Source of the DNA: Cunninghamella blakesleeana
Lineage: Eukaryota > Mucoromycota > Mucoromycetes > Mucorales > Cunninghamellaceae
Assembly: GCA_017871115.1 (NCBI GenBank)
Contig: JAFCIZ010000004.1
Span: 1,216,501 to 1,280,500, forward strand
DNA length: 64,000 nucleotides
Reading direction: 5' to 3'
Shown here piece by piece: positions 48,825 to 63,153 of this stretch. The translations under genes and the position numbers were made by a program. The notes beneath the pieces were generated by a model. It had not been told where the DNA came from. It made no database searches and saw only the letters and a list, made by a program, of their open reading frames with translations. How positions within the stretch are numbered: the stretch's first letter is position 1; every line of letters begins with the position of its first letter.

Positions 48825-50888
48825 AAAAGAGAAAAAAGGATCATATTTTTATTATTTTTATTTGTTTTTTTTTGCTCGTTTTCTTTATTATTGTTTTTGC
48901 ATTCATTGTAATAAAAAAAATAAAACAAAAAGTTGATTTTAAAAAAAGATATTTATATACACATATGTGTATAGTATAGTCAGTTTATTATTTAAATAAA
49001 ATGAACATGGACCTTTTTCTTTTTTATAAAAAAATCCAGCTCCAATTTTTTAATTCTCGGGTGGTGGGTAACCTTCTGACTGAATTTTGCTCAATTATAG
49101 AGCTGAGTCCCAAAGGGTATCTATCGAGCCGATCGCAAACTTTGTAAGAATTTTTAAATTTATTAAAGAAAATATCATAACAAAATTATAAAAAAATACA
49201 TTAAAACAAAATCATAAATTATATAAAATAATAAAAAAAATAGTACTTTGATCATCAATTACAGAAATAGCCATTTGTGTAAATATAAAGTTGTATACGT
49301 TATCTTACATATATTTTTATAAATCAGGAGATTTAGTAACAGAGGAAGCAGACAAGAATAAGAGCAGAATAGTAAAAAAAAAAAAAAAAAATAGCAAGAT
49401 AACGAAGTTGATAGATTTTTTTTTCATAATGATTGAAGTTAAAGAAGAGAGTAAACATATTAAAACTGAATTTATAATCTACATTTTAAATTAAGAACCT
49501 GAGATGTATATACATATGTATCAATTAAGCTAGCAAACTTTTAATATTTGTTTTGCCTTGTATAGTAAAAGTGATACAAAAAAATAGAAATGTATTTTCA
49601 AATGAAGAAAAATCAACGAATGGCTATATTATGTTAATAAAATACTTTCAATCGATTTAAAATAAAGGTTTTAAAAAATCGTATACGTAGTACTCTATTT
49701 ACTCCTAAAGATTTATTTCTAAATAATTTAGATGGATAATATTCTTATTTCAATGATCAATAAACTAATTACAAAACATGAAGCAAACAACTTTTATATA
49801 TTCATTTAATCAAAATAATGATAAATCATAAAATATATTATATATATAAACTGAAAAAGTCTCTATATGATGTAACTATATCATTCCTTTTTAAATATAA
49901 AAATATTAACTTTCTAAAATAAATCTAAAAAGTCAATAGTTGGCAGTAATCAAACTTAATAAATATTCAAAAAAAAAAAAAAAAAAAAAACGTATGCTTG
50001 CAAGGCTAAAATAATTAATATCCAGTATATTTTTATAGAATTGTTGTTATTTCAATCGATTTAATGGGTAAAATCAACTTGTAGATGAACGAATGAATCA
50101 TTTTTTTTATACGTAGACAGGTATTTATTTTTATATTACATATTTATTAATTATTAAAAATAATGGCAAAAAAATCATCATACTGTTCCATTGGGTGTAC
50201 AAAGATGTGAGAATGGAAAAAATAAGCATGAGAAAAGTTACAGCGGATAAGGGAAATTCGACAAGTATTTCAAAATTGCAACATTACAATAATTCCTTAT
50301 TATCAAATGATTTATAAGTAAACAGGAAGATATAGAAATTACAACCTAGGAAATATTATTACAAGATGTATCCAAAGAATGTGGTTAAAAATGTAACAAC
50401 TTATACGCGATACACTAATTCTGAAATCTCCATAACAGTCATATCTGTTTGTAAAAAAAAAAAAAAAATCTCTATAAAGCATTTAATATATATTGGTCAG
50501 TGCATTTAATTTAATAGTTATATGATTCACTAGTACTATTTAAAGTTATTATTATTAATATAGATGACTCAACAGCCATATTTCTTTTTAAATCAGTCAT
50601 TCAAGTCATCGATCTTTATTAAGTATTTTCTACCAAGTTGTAAAAGCAGCTATTATTATCATCACCTTTGTTTTTAAAAAGGTATTTAGATAAAAATAAT
50701 TAAAAGAAAAATGATTAGAGAGATTCTGATTTCATGCATGCTTAAAATATTCAACTCCGATTTTTTAAAACAGAGTGGCTTAAAAGAAAAGTTAAATAAG
50801 GAAAAAAAAATCGGAATCGAACTTTTTTTTCTTCACTTTTCTTTCATTTTTTTTTTCAGCTTTTTACCTGTGTATAACAAAAAAAAAA
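48825..50888. other. Intergenic, 2.1 kb
   Basis: Contains a tRNA-like block at 49054-49145, poly-A runs near 49970-49990 and 50453-50468, and several short open frames without support. The last 180 bases form the UTP18 promoter and leader. Confidence 0.4.
49054..49145 (+). repeat. Possible tRNA-derived element
   Basis: A markedly less AT-rich block. GCTCAATTATAGAGC at 49089-49103 can form a perfect tRNA-like D-arm (GCTC/GAGC), and CTATCGAGCC about 20 bases later resembles a weakened B-box. The remaining arms do not fit a functional tRNA, so I read it as a SINE or decayed tRNA at best. Confidence 0.3.
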
Positions 50889-53029
50889 ATGTCACCAGCT
50901 CAGAAAAAAAATAAAAAGCAAGATAACCGTGATAAAAAAAAAGCACCCAAAGTAAATGTAAAAGATAAGGATGAAAAGCAATTAGAAGCCTTACTTTTTG
51001 GTGATTTACATGGATACGATATATGGAACGATGAAACAACTGACTTGGATCCAACCTTAAATGATATGTCAAATAATAAAGAATCTAATGAAGAAGAAGA
51101 AGAAGAAGAAGAGCCTGTAAATACAATATTAAAAAATGAAAATTAAAAAATAACACAATAAAAAAAATATATATACAAATACATAGAAAACTAATAGCTT
51201 CTTTATATTAGGCCTTTTTCTTCGATTCAGGACCTATAAAAAGTGCATCCAAACAAGATCGTGATAGTGATGTAGACCAAGATGAAATAGATGGGGGATC
51301 AGATAATGATAGTTCAAATGACGATGATGATTCAGGTGAAGATGAAGAAATGGATGAAAAAGAGGAAAGATACCAACAAAAATCAGCATGGAAGGATGAT
51401 GATGATGCTCTGTTACAAGTCTCTTTGACTAATACAAATCGTTTAAAAAAATTACGTAAACATGAAGATGAAGATATAGTTTCTGGTGTAGAATATGAAA
51501 GAAGATTAAGAAATCAGTAGGTTTGAATTTGTTTATTTTATATTTATATATGCATATAGATAGAACGACAATAGATAAATTGACTTATTTGTATTTTTTT
51601 TTTTTCTTTTATAAACTAGCTTTAATAAAATTTATCCAGCACCTACTTGGGCCCAACTCCCTTCGGAAAAAAAGAACAATAAGCGTAAACATGAAGGCGA
51701 TGATGATGATATTGAAGAAGAAAAGGATATGGACGAAGCAGATCGATTAGATTTATTAAAAAGTACAATTGGTTTATTGGATTCAAGAAATAAATCAGCA
51801 GTATTATCTCCAGACTTTTTGGCTATTTCTCGTTTAAAGAATGCAAATATAATGGCACCTTCAAAGGTAAAAATATATAAATAATCAATAAGAAATATAT
51901 TTATTTATATTGAAAAAAATGAATAGGTTTATTAATATTCCTTATATATATTCATAGAAAACTATTAAAGCTTTACAATTCCATCCAAATGCTCAAGTAT
52001 TGTTAACCGCCGGTCTTGATTGTACATTACGTTTATTCCAAATCGATGGCAAAGTAAATCATAAAATCCAATCTGTTTATTTTAAAGATACACCTATTTA
52101 TTCAGCTAAATTTCATACCAGTGGTGATCAAATCATTTTAACAGGGCGACGCAAACGAATTTATATTTATGATGTACAATCTGGTAAAGTAGATAAATCG
52201 CCTGGGATTTGGGGTCGAGATGAAAAGAGTTGGGAAAACTTCTCTTTTAGTCCTTGTGGTCGTTATATAGCCTTTGCTGGTACCAATGGTCATATCGTTT
52301 TAATTAGTTATAAAACAAAACAACAAATTGGAACATTTCGTATGAACGATGTTGTGGAATGTATGGATTGGTCGGCTGATGGGGAATATCTTTATACCTC
52401 GGGTCGTGATGGTATTGTTTATCAATGGGATATGGGTCAACGTGAATGCGTTCATAAATGGATCGATGATGGGTCACTTGGTACAACCGCTTTAGCTGTT
52501 AGTCCTAATGAAAAATATTATGCTACTGGGTAAATAAAATAAAATAAAATAAATAGTAATAATAATAAGAAATGATATATATATATATATATATTAAAAA
52601 AAAAAAGAAAGAAAAAAGGATCAAAATAAATATACTAATATATTGTTTATCCATTTCTTTATATATATATATGTTTATTTGTATAGATCAACTTCTGGTA
52701 TTGTCAATATTTATGATGAAAGTGCATTAACGAAATCCATTGAACGACCCCAACCATATAAAACCATCACTAATTTAACAACACAAATTTCCAAATTACA
52801 TTTTAATTTTGATTCACAAATATTAGTAGCCACTAGTTCATCTAAAAGAGATCAACTTAAATTAGTACATGTACCAACTGGACGCGTCTTTGCTAATTGG
52901 CCAACTGAAAAAACGCCACTTGGAAATGTTTCTTCTGTAGCATTTTCTCCTAACAGTGAATATTTGGCTATTGGTAATAAACAAGGTCGAGCATTGCTTT
53001 ATAATTTGAAAGATTATGCATTAGTATAG
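50889..53029 (+). CDS. UTP18: U3 snoRNA-associated protein UTP18 (SSU processome)
   Basis: Five exons give 564 aa: 50889-51116, 51212-51516, 51620-51866, 51958-52529, 52687-53029. The N-terminal 260 residues are charged and disordered: Lys-rich start, long Asp/Glu runs and E-Y-E-R-R-L-R-N-H-F. The C-terminal half is a WD40 propeller with K-A-L-Q-F-H-P, L-T-A-G-L-D-C-T-L-R-L-F, F-S-P-C-G-R-Y-I-A and L-Y-T-S-G-R-D-G-I-V-Y-Q-W-D. This fits Utp18, a UTP-B subunit needed for early 18S rRNA processing in the nucleolus. F-D-S-G-P, followed by acidic sequence, matches the family's N-terminal pattern. Length is close to yeast Utp18 (594 aa). Confidence 0.9.
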
Positions 53030-53717
53030 ATAAAGTTTAAAAAAATTAAAAAAATATAACAACCCTATTATTATTCATCATTTAATTTCAGCCATATTTG
53101 TACATCTTTTATTTTTGTCATCATTCTTTTTTATATTTTATTTATTATTCTTATTATATAATTATTTCAATATAGATTCATTCATAATAATAATAAAAAT
53201 ATAAACAATATCATTGTTATCTTTAATTCCTTTTTTATTTTATTTTACAAGATACAATGTTCATTCATTAGTGTCACGTACGTAGTATGATTCCAAACTA
53301 TGAGTTACTAAAAAAATAAAATTAAATAAAAAGCAGTAAATTTGAGTTACTTGGTATAATGCTGAGATATTGGCAAAATGAGAAATTAATTATGATCACA
53401 AACAAAAAAAGTCTATGAATATATAGTTTTTTTATATGATGTAGTTTGATATATGTATATTAACTAAATGTAAATACAGGGAAACATATTAAGCTTAGTA
53501 TAAAATTAAGAGATTTTCAGAGTAACTTATATATAATCTAGTAGTATCTACCGTTTACTTTAGGCCAAAGAAAGAGAAGACAAAATTAAACCATTATTTT
53601 AAGCGTAGCATAAAATAAGATGCGGTATTTTAAATTAAAAAAATACTCGCGCGCGTTTAAAAAAATATTTTTCGACCGTGCCTTTTTTTTCTCCCCACTT
53701 CTTTTTAAAAAAAATTT
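53030..53717. other. Intergenic, UTP18 to SCC2
   Basis: AT-rich. Just before the SCC2 start there is a CGCGCG core at 53648-53654 and TTCGACCG at 53671-53678, both rare in this sequence and possibly promoter elements. No coding signal. Confidence 0.4.
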
Positions 53718-56700
53718 ATGTTAAATAAAGATATTCAATCTTCTAATATATGTATGGATCATAATAAAAATTATAATGAAACTCTATCAGCGGCTATGAA
53801 AGAAACATTATATTATGATGATAGTGATGAAGATGAACTTCCTTTAACTCAACGACGATCCTATTTAAAAAGAACTAGACAAATATACAATGTAAATACA
53901 GTAGATTCAAAACGTAGAAAACAAACTCAAGATAATAATGATACTAATGATAATAGAAACAGCGATAAAAGTAATAATAATAAATTAAAACAGCACACTT
54001 TACAACAATTAGCACTTAGCCCAGCCCAAACACCACCAGACCTAATAAAAAAAGATCATGACATTTCCACTATTTCAATGGCAATAGATGCTGCAGACAC
54101 TCAAGATAAAATAAACGATCCAGCTAATCAGACAGCAAAAATAGAAAGTAAATAGAAAAGTTAATATTTGTAATTATACATAATTGTAATTATATTAATA
54201 TTATTGTGCACAGTAGAATACTTATACTTTTTTTTTTTAAAAAAAAAATTGATATCCATTTTGTGTATATTAATATAGGCATTAATAATCAACTTGTAAT
54301 ACTTATGAATACACTTATTCAAAAATCATCGATTATTGATAATGACAACAGCAATAATAGTATGGAGTTTACATTTCAAATAGACTTATTAATTCAATTT
54401 TTAACTACAATTCAAAAAGCAAATGAACTAGATGTGCTCTCGATAATTGATTCTTCTCAACTTGGCACTACTATGAAAATATTGGAACAAACCTTGATGA
54501 AACTTATTGAAATTGAACTCACCAAGGATCTCGAAAATATAAAAAGTATAAAAGATGATACAGCATTATTAAACAAGATAGAAAATCAAGTAGTATCCAC
54601 CATTTCAATCATTCATAAATCACTTCGTTTAATTAGTAAAATCTATGCCATCTATTCAATTGATTATGCAAAAGAAAAGGTATATATATATATAAATTAT
54701 ATTTAAATAATAATGAATAGTATAATAGCATTTTGATTTAATCTTTCTTTTTTTTCTCATTTCTTTTTATTAATTTTTTTTAAAAATAGTTATTTTCTGA
54801 AGAACTATTTTTAATATCCTTACAGTTTATAAAAAATCAATTGGATAATATAATATACCCATTAATTGACTTGAATAATTTTGAAGGAAATATGAATGAT
54901 TGTAAGTTTAAAGATGTGAAAATAAAGTAAAATAAATGAAAAGCTGCTTTGACTAAATTTATATTCATGTAAATTTTTATTATAGTGGCTGGAAGTACAT
55001 ATGAATTAAATATAATAGCAAATTCAAATCCTGAGGCTAAACAGTTACTTTCTGATTTATTACCAATGATATCCCACATTATACAGAGATCAACTTCATT
55101 ATTGCAACATGATAAAAATAACAAAGAAGATCATGCTATGATTGTGTTGGCTTATATCTCAGTTGGCCCATTTTTTCATGACTACATTCCACATATCAAC
55201 ACAAAGAATAGCTGCTCTGTCGTAAAGTCAATAGGCAATAGCAATAATAGTAACAATAATAATTATATGAACGGATATTATGGGAGTACTACCATAGATG
55301 TAGGGTCTGTGGAAACGTCAGTTGTTAACACTTATGAATATTTCAAGTACATTTGTTTAAATATATTACAATACTTATTTCAATACTATCCTAAACATCG
55401 GCACTGGATTCTTGAAGAAATTCTCAACAACCTAGATTCTTTTACTGTCATCGACTATCGCCAAAATAAACGATTTCGATTACGCAATGGAAATAAAAGT
55501 ATTCATAGTTTAAGTGCTTTATTCATGCAACTTATTCAAAGTTGTTGCTGTTATGCTGATGATGCACTTCAATTGCAACGTACTTGGCAAAAGAAATGGG
55601 ATCTCAAGTCACAAAAATTGTTATCATCATCTGATGACAACAAAGTCTCTGATCATAATGTATCGCTATCGAATCATACTTTGAATGAATGGAAAAAGGG
55701 GATAGAAATGGGGATTCAACATGCAACTTATTTTTTAGAATTTATTATGGCAAAGTAAATTATATATAAAAAAAAATATTATATATTATAATATAAATAT
55801 TTAAGTAGATTCATTTATACTATTTTTTTTAAAATAATATATGATAAAATAATAATAGGTGTAAATCGAAGAAAAAAAATACATACTCAGTTATGGAATA
55901 TAGAACTATTCTCGATTGTACAATGGAAGATGTACTTTTAGTATTAAACGATGTTGATTGGCCTGTAGCTGAATTGATATTACAAGTTTTTACAAAAATA
56001 TTGGTAAATACAATTTAACTCATGATCATATATATATAATTTATTGTTATATTAATGAATTGGTTTATTAATATACACCTACTATTTTTTATATTTTACT
56101 TTGTAGATAGGATGTGTTGATAGTGAAAAAGGTGACCTTTATATAAGAACCATTGCTATTGAATGGTTAGGTGCGATTGCTTGTAGAATCAAAGTAGGAT
56201 ATAATCGTGTATCTGGTAATCAAGGATACTATACTCCAGAATGGATATACCAATTAAATAAACTTGTTCCAATTGAGGTAATGATAGTATAGATAATATT
56301 TATAATAATAAAGATGATTATCAGAGATATAACGATTAATAGTATGCTCATTATCATTATTATTGTTTAGACTATGAAACAAGATAAAGTAGCTCATCAG
56401 ATATTAGATCAATGTAGAATGAAGCTATATCAATACATGTTGGATAAATCAGCCAATAAAATAGCTTTACAGGTAATTTTATTTTTCTTGCTATTGTTTT
56501 ATTATTATTATTTATTTATATTTAATGAAATATATTGAGTTTTAATAGTATGTGATGCTCATAAATACCATATATATACACTTAAATTTATATTCATTAG
56601 TTTTATCTAAGCTCATGGGGTTATATTACATCAACCGAATGGAGAAAAATACATGAAAATAAGGATGAACCAATTGAGCAATCATCAGATCAAGTTTTTG

Positions 56701-59405
56701 ACCATAAATCATCGTCATCAATTGAATTATCTTCAACTCTACAATCATTATGCCATAAGTATTGGCTACTTACTCTGAATTTAGATTGCACTATCCCAAA
56801 GGATTCAAAGTAAATAATAATAATAGTAATAGCTAAAAAGAGAATGAAAACAGGTATATATAAATGAATGATACAATTACTAATCTTTATTTTTATTTTA
56901 TTTTATTTTATTTTATTATGGATTGGTAGTAGATTTGAATTTCCAGAACTAAATTATGATGATATTCAATTATTAGTTGAACTATTAGCTACTAGGCAAA
57001 ATTTATTTTCCGGCTTTAAGATTTTAATGTCTAAAATATTATCTTGTCTTGATAAACCAGTAACTACTTTTCGTGTGAAGGCACTTCGAGCCATTGGACA
57101 AATTGCTTCGGATACACCTGAAATTTTAGACGAAGTAAGTTGTTTAAAAAAAAAAATAAAGAGTATATTGTATATTTTATTTATTTATATATTAAAATAG
57201 ACTTATATCCGTAATGCTGTGATCCAACATATTTATGACGTGGCCTCTACTGTTCGTGATGCCTCTGTAGAAGTTTTAACAAAATACTTGATTCAACAAA
57301 AAATTATACCAAGGAAATTATATGATGTCATCAGTGTTAGAATATTGGTAAATGATAAACACATTAGTATATTTAATTTTATTATAATATTCTACAATAT
57401 AAATGATATGACAAATGAATATTAATCAAATAATATACATATATAAATTTTTCTTTTCTATTCTTTTAATGATACTAGGACACGGCACCCAATGTAAGAA
57501 AACGATTAGTAAAAGTTTTACCTGAGTTGTACCATAAATGTAATGACCAAGATATAAAGGTTGATATTGCTGCCAAGCTTTTACAAAGAACCACTGATAA
57601 TGAAATCACTATCCAATTATTAGCACTTAAAGTAACACAGCAGGTGCTTTTTTATCCTTTCCATGAAATTGATCAAGATGAAAACAATATTCCTGGATAT
57701 TCATTTAGTAATGCCTCCAAGTATCGCAAGCAAAAAGTGGCTGATTGGACTGATCTTATTATAAAGACTATATCAAAATTAGATGGAGCTGCTACTTCTC
57801 GGAATACTATATTAATAGATTTCATTAAAAAGGTAATTACTATTATAGATGTAATAGATATAAAAGCAAAAAATAAAATGATAGATTTTATTATTAAAAA
57901 ATTAAGCAAAATAAAATATTAATTGGCGTACATATATAATTTTTAATATTTAGACTAAGGAAAAGGCTGATGAAAAACAATGGGCATGGTACAAAAAAAC
58001 TTTTCAGTGGATTGTTGACTCTTTGTTTGAAAAAATATTAGATTTGGATGAAAATGATAACACGGAAGAATTTATTAACTGTATGTCAATCATTCATGCA
58101 TTTACAAAAGTTTACCCAACGTTGCTAAGCGAAACTCAAGTTTATACCCTTTTACCTTACTTAAGTACAGAATCGGTAGGTTGGAATTAATAATAATATA
58201 CATATAGCCATTTCAGATTTTATTAAAGATCAGTTTGCTTTTCTTTTCTTTTTTTTTTTTTTTGTTTGGATTTAGGATGAATGGATAACATCTCAATATG
58301 TTATGATGTTATATTTTGATACTTTACCTAGAATTAAATATAGTGATCTTGAATTTGCAAAGATGGTGGAAGGTGTTCTGCTTCAGCTATTATCCAGATG
58401 TCCTATACGTGTATTGGCTGATGCTGTGCCTTGTTTATGTATTATTGTAGATAGTATCTCTCATCGATACTCTATATTAATAAAAGTATTGGGATCATGT
58501 ATTCGTAAGTATATTGTTATAAATATTTATATTATATATATATATATATATATACATTAAAAAATCAGAGTAATATTGACATTTTTTTTTTTTTTTTAAT
58601 AGAATCTATTGAACAAGATAAAAAAAATATTAGTAATAGTATACAAATACAAAGACCAATTAAAACCTCCAAAGCATTAATGATATGTGGACTATTATGT
58701 CAACACTTTGATTTTGATGAAAAACGTCAATTAGAACTTTCAAAAATGGAAGATTTGGATAAAATTTATAAGGTAATATATATAAAATGCTTGTTATATA
58801 TAAGCGGGTTATATTTTACTAATGATTTTTATGATTATTTTTTTATTATATTTTACCAGGGAAATATTACGAACTATGTATTCAACACTTTACATTATTT
58901 CATTAATACAATGAAAAGTAATCTAATTACTCAGCAAATTCAATTGGCATCCTTAAAAGCATTAGGTAAAATATTTTATACGTGTACTGAATATATATTT
59001 AAATTAAAATTTTTTTTATTGAATAATATTCTTGTATTTGTTCTGGTGTTAATTAGGCTACCTTTACAACGCACACCCTAAATATATTATTTCACCCACA
59101 AGTGTTAAATTATTAGATTCTATATTTGAAGACGATAATACAGATATGAAAACTCAGTTAATGATAGTCTTTAAAAACTTTTTGGATACTGAAGAAATAA
59201 GAATACAGAAAAAAGCTGACGGTAAAATAAAAATAAAGAATACGAAATAATAATTAAAAAAAAAAAAAAACTAATTTATAAGATATGTTCATATTATTAG
59301 CTGCTGGTGATATACTTAAAACTAAAGTAATAGATGTAGAAACATTAATGGGAAACACAGAAGAGTTTGCTGAACTTGGGTAAATAATTAATGGTTATAT
59401 ATAAG

Positions 59406-59437
<32 letters not shown>

Positions 59438-60817
59438 GATGAATTTTCTAATCATTCTTATATCTTATTTTTTTTAATTATTTTGTATTAAAATAGTATT
59501 AATGGTTCATTGATACAGAGATATTTGCCTTCAGTATTAAAATGCGCTCTTGGTACAACAAATCAACTTCGATTAGCAGCATTTGATGTTATTGAAACTG
59601 TAATTAATCAAGGATTGGCTCATCCTATCATGGTAACTAATAGTATTATTAATATGTCTATTATTATTTTAAAATTATTTTGTATACTTTGTATCAACAT
59701 CTTATTACTCTTATTTATTTATTAATTTCTATTTTTAAATTAGTGCATGCCTGTCATTGTAGCTGCTGAAACAAGTTCTCAAATGATTCTTCGCAATAAG
59801 GCTTATTACCTTCATACATATATTCATAATAAATTTGGATCGATTATTTATTCTCATATGTCTGAATATATATTGGCTTCTTTTGAATATCAAACATTAA
59901 TATATGGCAATGATATTAAAGGTAAATCATATATATATATATACGTATGTATTGTTTTAATAACATCGCGGTAATTTTTAATTTATTTTATAATTTAGGT
60001 TATGGAAAAATAATTGATGAAAGTCAAGACGATGCATTACTTGGAATAACATACAGTGTGTTGAAACAAAAGAAAAAACCCAAGTTAGATTTCTCATTGG
60101 CCTTAGCTAAACCTTATGAACTCGATTTGAAATTACTTAAAAAGAATCCTAGTTCCTTTCTTGGTATCTCTTACTTTAAATACTTGGCCGACAATATTTT
60201 AACACTTCCATTTTCAGAATCTGATGAGGTGTTAAATATATTGTATTCGTTGAATAGAACATTAATTACCACTGGAACCGATCTCTTGTCCTTTATTCAA
60301 GAACTAAAAAATGAAAACATCTTATCAAACCAAAGCTATTTAGAAGATGATGATGATATTGAAGAAGATGATTTGGATAAAAACTTGATTCTGGCAGCCA
60401 GGGTTTCAATTGTAATGATTATTGCAATGTGTGTTAAAAAAAAGTTAATGGATTTATATGATATTAACGAAACGTAAGTACTCTAATTACCATTAGTGTT
60501 TTTTTTTTTTTAAAAAATATATATATAGAATAGTAACAGTAATACTGATAATTGAGTAAAAATATGATTATAAATGAAATACTAATCGACAATATATTTT
60601 ATAATTTATTTATAAATATGTTATTAGGGAAATACATGAATATGATATAAATGGAAAAGGGAAAACACATGCTCTTACCAAAGATTTTGAAGTAAATCAA
60701 TATATTGAGTGGAAAAATGAAACCACTTATTTTAAATTTAACAAATTGGATCTGTATACTGCCTCTGAAGCTTGTATAAAATTTGATAAAATAATGTACG
60801 AAGAAAACGTTGTATAA
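53718..60817 (+). CDS. SCC2: Cohesin loader subunit SCC2/NIPBL (Mis4-like)
   Basis: Twenty-one exons join in frame to 1664 aa, close to fission yeast Mis4 and budding yeast Scc2. Exons start at 53718, 54279, 54790, 54986, 55859, 56107, 56371, 56601, 56930, 57201, 57479, 57954, 58276, 58603, 58860, 59057, 59301, 59497, 59744, 59999 and 60628. The protein loads cohesin onto DNA with its partner Scc4. The first 140 residues are disordered and charged, as in the Scc4-binding end. The rest is HEAT-repeat helices, with the family core T-T-F-R-V-K-A-L-R-A-I-G-Q-I, I-Y-D-V-A-S-T-V-R-D-A-S-V-E-V and D-T-A-P-N-V-R-K-R-L-V-K. The 56930 acceptor could instead be 56933. The C-terminus carries an acidic run near G-x-x-L-E-D-D-D. 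Confidence 0.85.
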
Positions 60818-61109
60818 AAAAAAGAATCATATAAATATTGCATCCCTTGTATATAATATTCAAAAATAAACTAAAAAAAATTACCAAAATAATAAACCAT
60901 TGTTTGCTTTTAATCAACTTTCTATATATGTATATATGTATGTATGTTTAGTACTATGAACTTTTTACGTTAGCTATTGTTTGTTCCGAAACTTTCTCAA
61001 TATTTTGACACATGAATAATCTCTTTCTACTTTCTTTCTTTTATTTAATTTTATTCTTTTTATACTTTTTAAAATAATCGATTTCATATTAAATTAAAAA
61101 ATAAATAAA

Positions 61110-61970
61110 ATGAAGTATAAAGATAAAGAAGTTGATACCAATGAAATAATAGACGTTGAAGTAAAAGAGAAAACTTCAGGTTTATATGAATGTAGTAGAA
61201 ATCGAAAATATTTTATATTGTTTATTATATCACTTAATGGCTTTTTAGGGCCCCTAAGTAGTTCAATTTATGCAAGTATTAAAATTATATATATATATCA
61301 AAAAATTTAAACTCCTTTTTTTCCTATACCTCTTTTTTAACCTCTTATTTATTTGAAAAAATAAAATAGGTTCCTGCTATTACTCAAGTTCGTGATACTT
61401 TTCAAACATCTTCAACTATAATTAATACAACTGTATCATTATATGTATTTATTCAAGGAATAGCTGTAAAGTATATATATATATATTAATTTAGTAAATG
61501 AATCTTTATTTAATATGAATTTGTAAACCTATTTTCTTTTTATCTCTTTTTCTTCTTCTTAGCCTTTAGGATGGGCAACTATATCTGAATATTATGGTCG
61601 TAGAATTGTATATTTAACTTCCTCTTTCCTCTATATCCTTGCTACAATTATTTGCGCTATATCTCCTAATGTTGGTTTATTTATTACTTTTCGTATACTT
61701 CAATCAGTTGGTTCAAGTGCTCCACAAGCTGTTGGTGCTGGGTAAATTAATACATAAAAATAATAAACTTCAATTAATAAATAAGGATATTGTAACTAAG
61801 TATATTTTATATTATATTACATTAAAAAAGTACAATCACTGATCTTTTTGAAATGAAACAAAGAGGAAATGCTATGGGTTTATTTTTCCTAGGTTCTTTA
61901 CTTGGCCCAGTGGTGGGTCCAGTCATAGGTGGATGGTTAAATGAATGTAATATAAAATAAAATAAGCTAG

Positions 61971-62011
<41 letters not shown>

Positions 62012-62976
62012 TTATAAAATAGATATATTTTTAGATATTGAAATTGATAATTATAATATATACATATATATATATATATATTTATATGTATGTATGTATT
62101 TATATATACTAGACGTTAATTGGAGATATATGTTTTGGTTATTGACTGGTATTGGTGGCCTGGTATTCCTATTAATAATATTTTTCTTACCTGAAACAAG
62201 AATAACAACAACAACAGGTAATGAGAATGATAAAAAGAATGGAAAGACCATTATACTTCAACCTTTCAAACATCTTTTACAACCGACAGTATTATGTGCA
62301 TCCATTCCTTTGGCTTTGGCATATGGTTTTATGTATTTCATGATAGCTAGTTTACCTTATGAAATGAAAAATGTGTATGGATTATCGAGTATAGCTATTG
62401 GATTGGCATATTTACCAAATGGACTTGGTAATGCTTTAGGTGCAGTTATTTCTGGAATAGCTTCTGATAAATTAATTAAAAGCAAGCCAAATCCCTGCAA
62501 AAAACATCGATTGCCTATTATGTGGATGGGAATTATTACTTTATGTATTGGTGAATTGATTTATGGCTGGTGCTCTGAATATAGAATAGTATTAGCTGTA
62601 CCCATGATTGGGTTGTTTTTATGTAAGTATATATATATATATATAATATAAATATATTTGTTGTGATCAAGCCAAGTACATATATTTAATGATTGTTTTT
62701 TTTTTAAAAAAAAACATATATTTACAATATATAGTAGGATTGGGGGTTGGGTTTATACAAACGCCTACTAATACTTTCCTTGTTGATGCTTATTCTTCAA
62801 GCTCAGCTTCAGTTATTAGCGCATCTAATCTATTAAGATGTACGTGTGCAGGATTAACACCGCTATTGGCCCCAACAATGATTTCGGCTATCGGAAATGG
62901 CTGGTCTATGACAATTCTAGCAGCTTTAACTTTATCAAGCGGTATATGTATCATTTTCGTTCAAAACATGGAATAA
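61110..62976 (+). CDS. MFS transporter, DHA1-like drug:H+ antiporter type
   Basis: Six exons give 434 aa: 61110-61271, 61370-61465, 61563-61741, 61831-61946, 62113-62622, 62735-62976. Hydrophobic helices follow a charged N-terminus. Motifs are L-G-P-L-S-S-S-I-Y-V-P-A at helix 1, W-A-T-I-S-E-Y-Y-G-R-R between helices 2 and 3, R-I-L-Q-S-V-G-S-S-A in helix 4 and G-P-V-V-G-P-V-I-G-G-W in helix 5. This is the 12-helix drug:proton antiporter pattern of the plasma or vacuolar membrane; substrate unknown. The first intron is best read as GC-AG (TAT|GCAAGT at 61272), because the only GT option at 61276 breaks the frame while the GC option gives the classic S-I-Y-V-P-A. Length is a little short for the family. 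Confidence 0.85.
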
Positions 62977-63153
62977 GTAGTACTGAAACATTTTCTTACT
63001 CTTTATCCGGCCGGTGAAACATTTTACCCAATAAAGGAAAATTATTAGTTGCATGAAAATAATCTTTATATCCTTTGTTTTCATTTTTTTATTTTCTTTC
63101 CCTTTTTACTCTCTTTCTTTATATTATTAATAAAAAAGATATTATAAAAAAAA

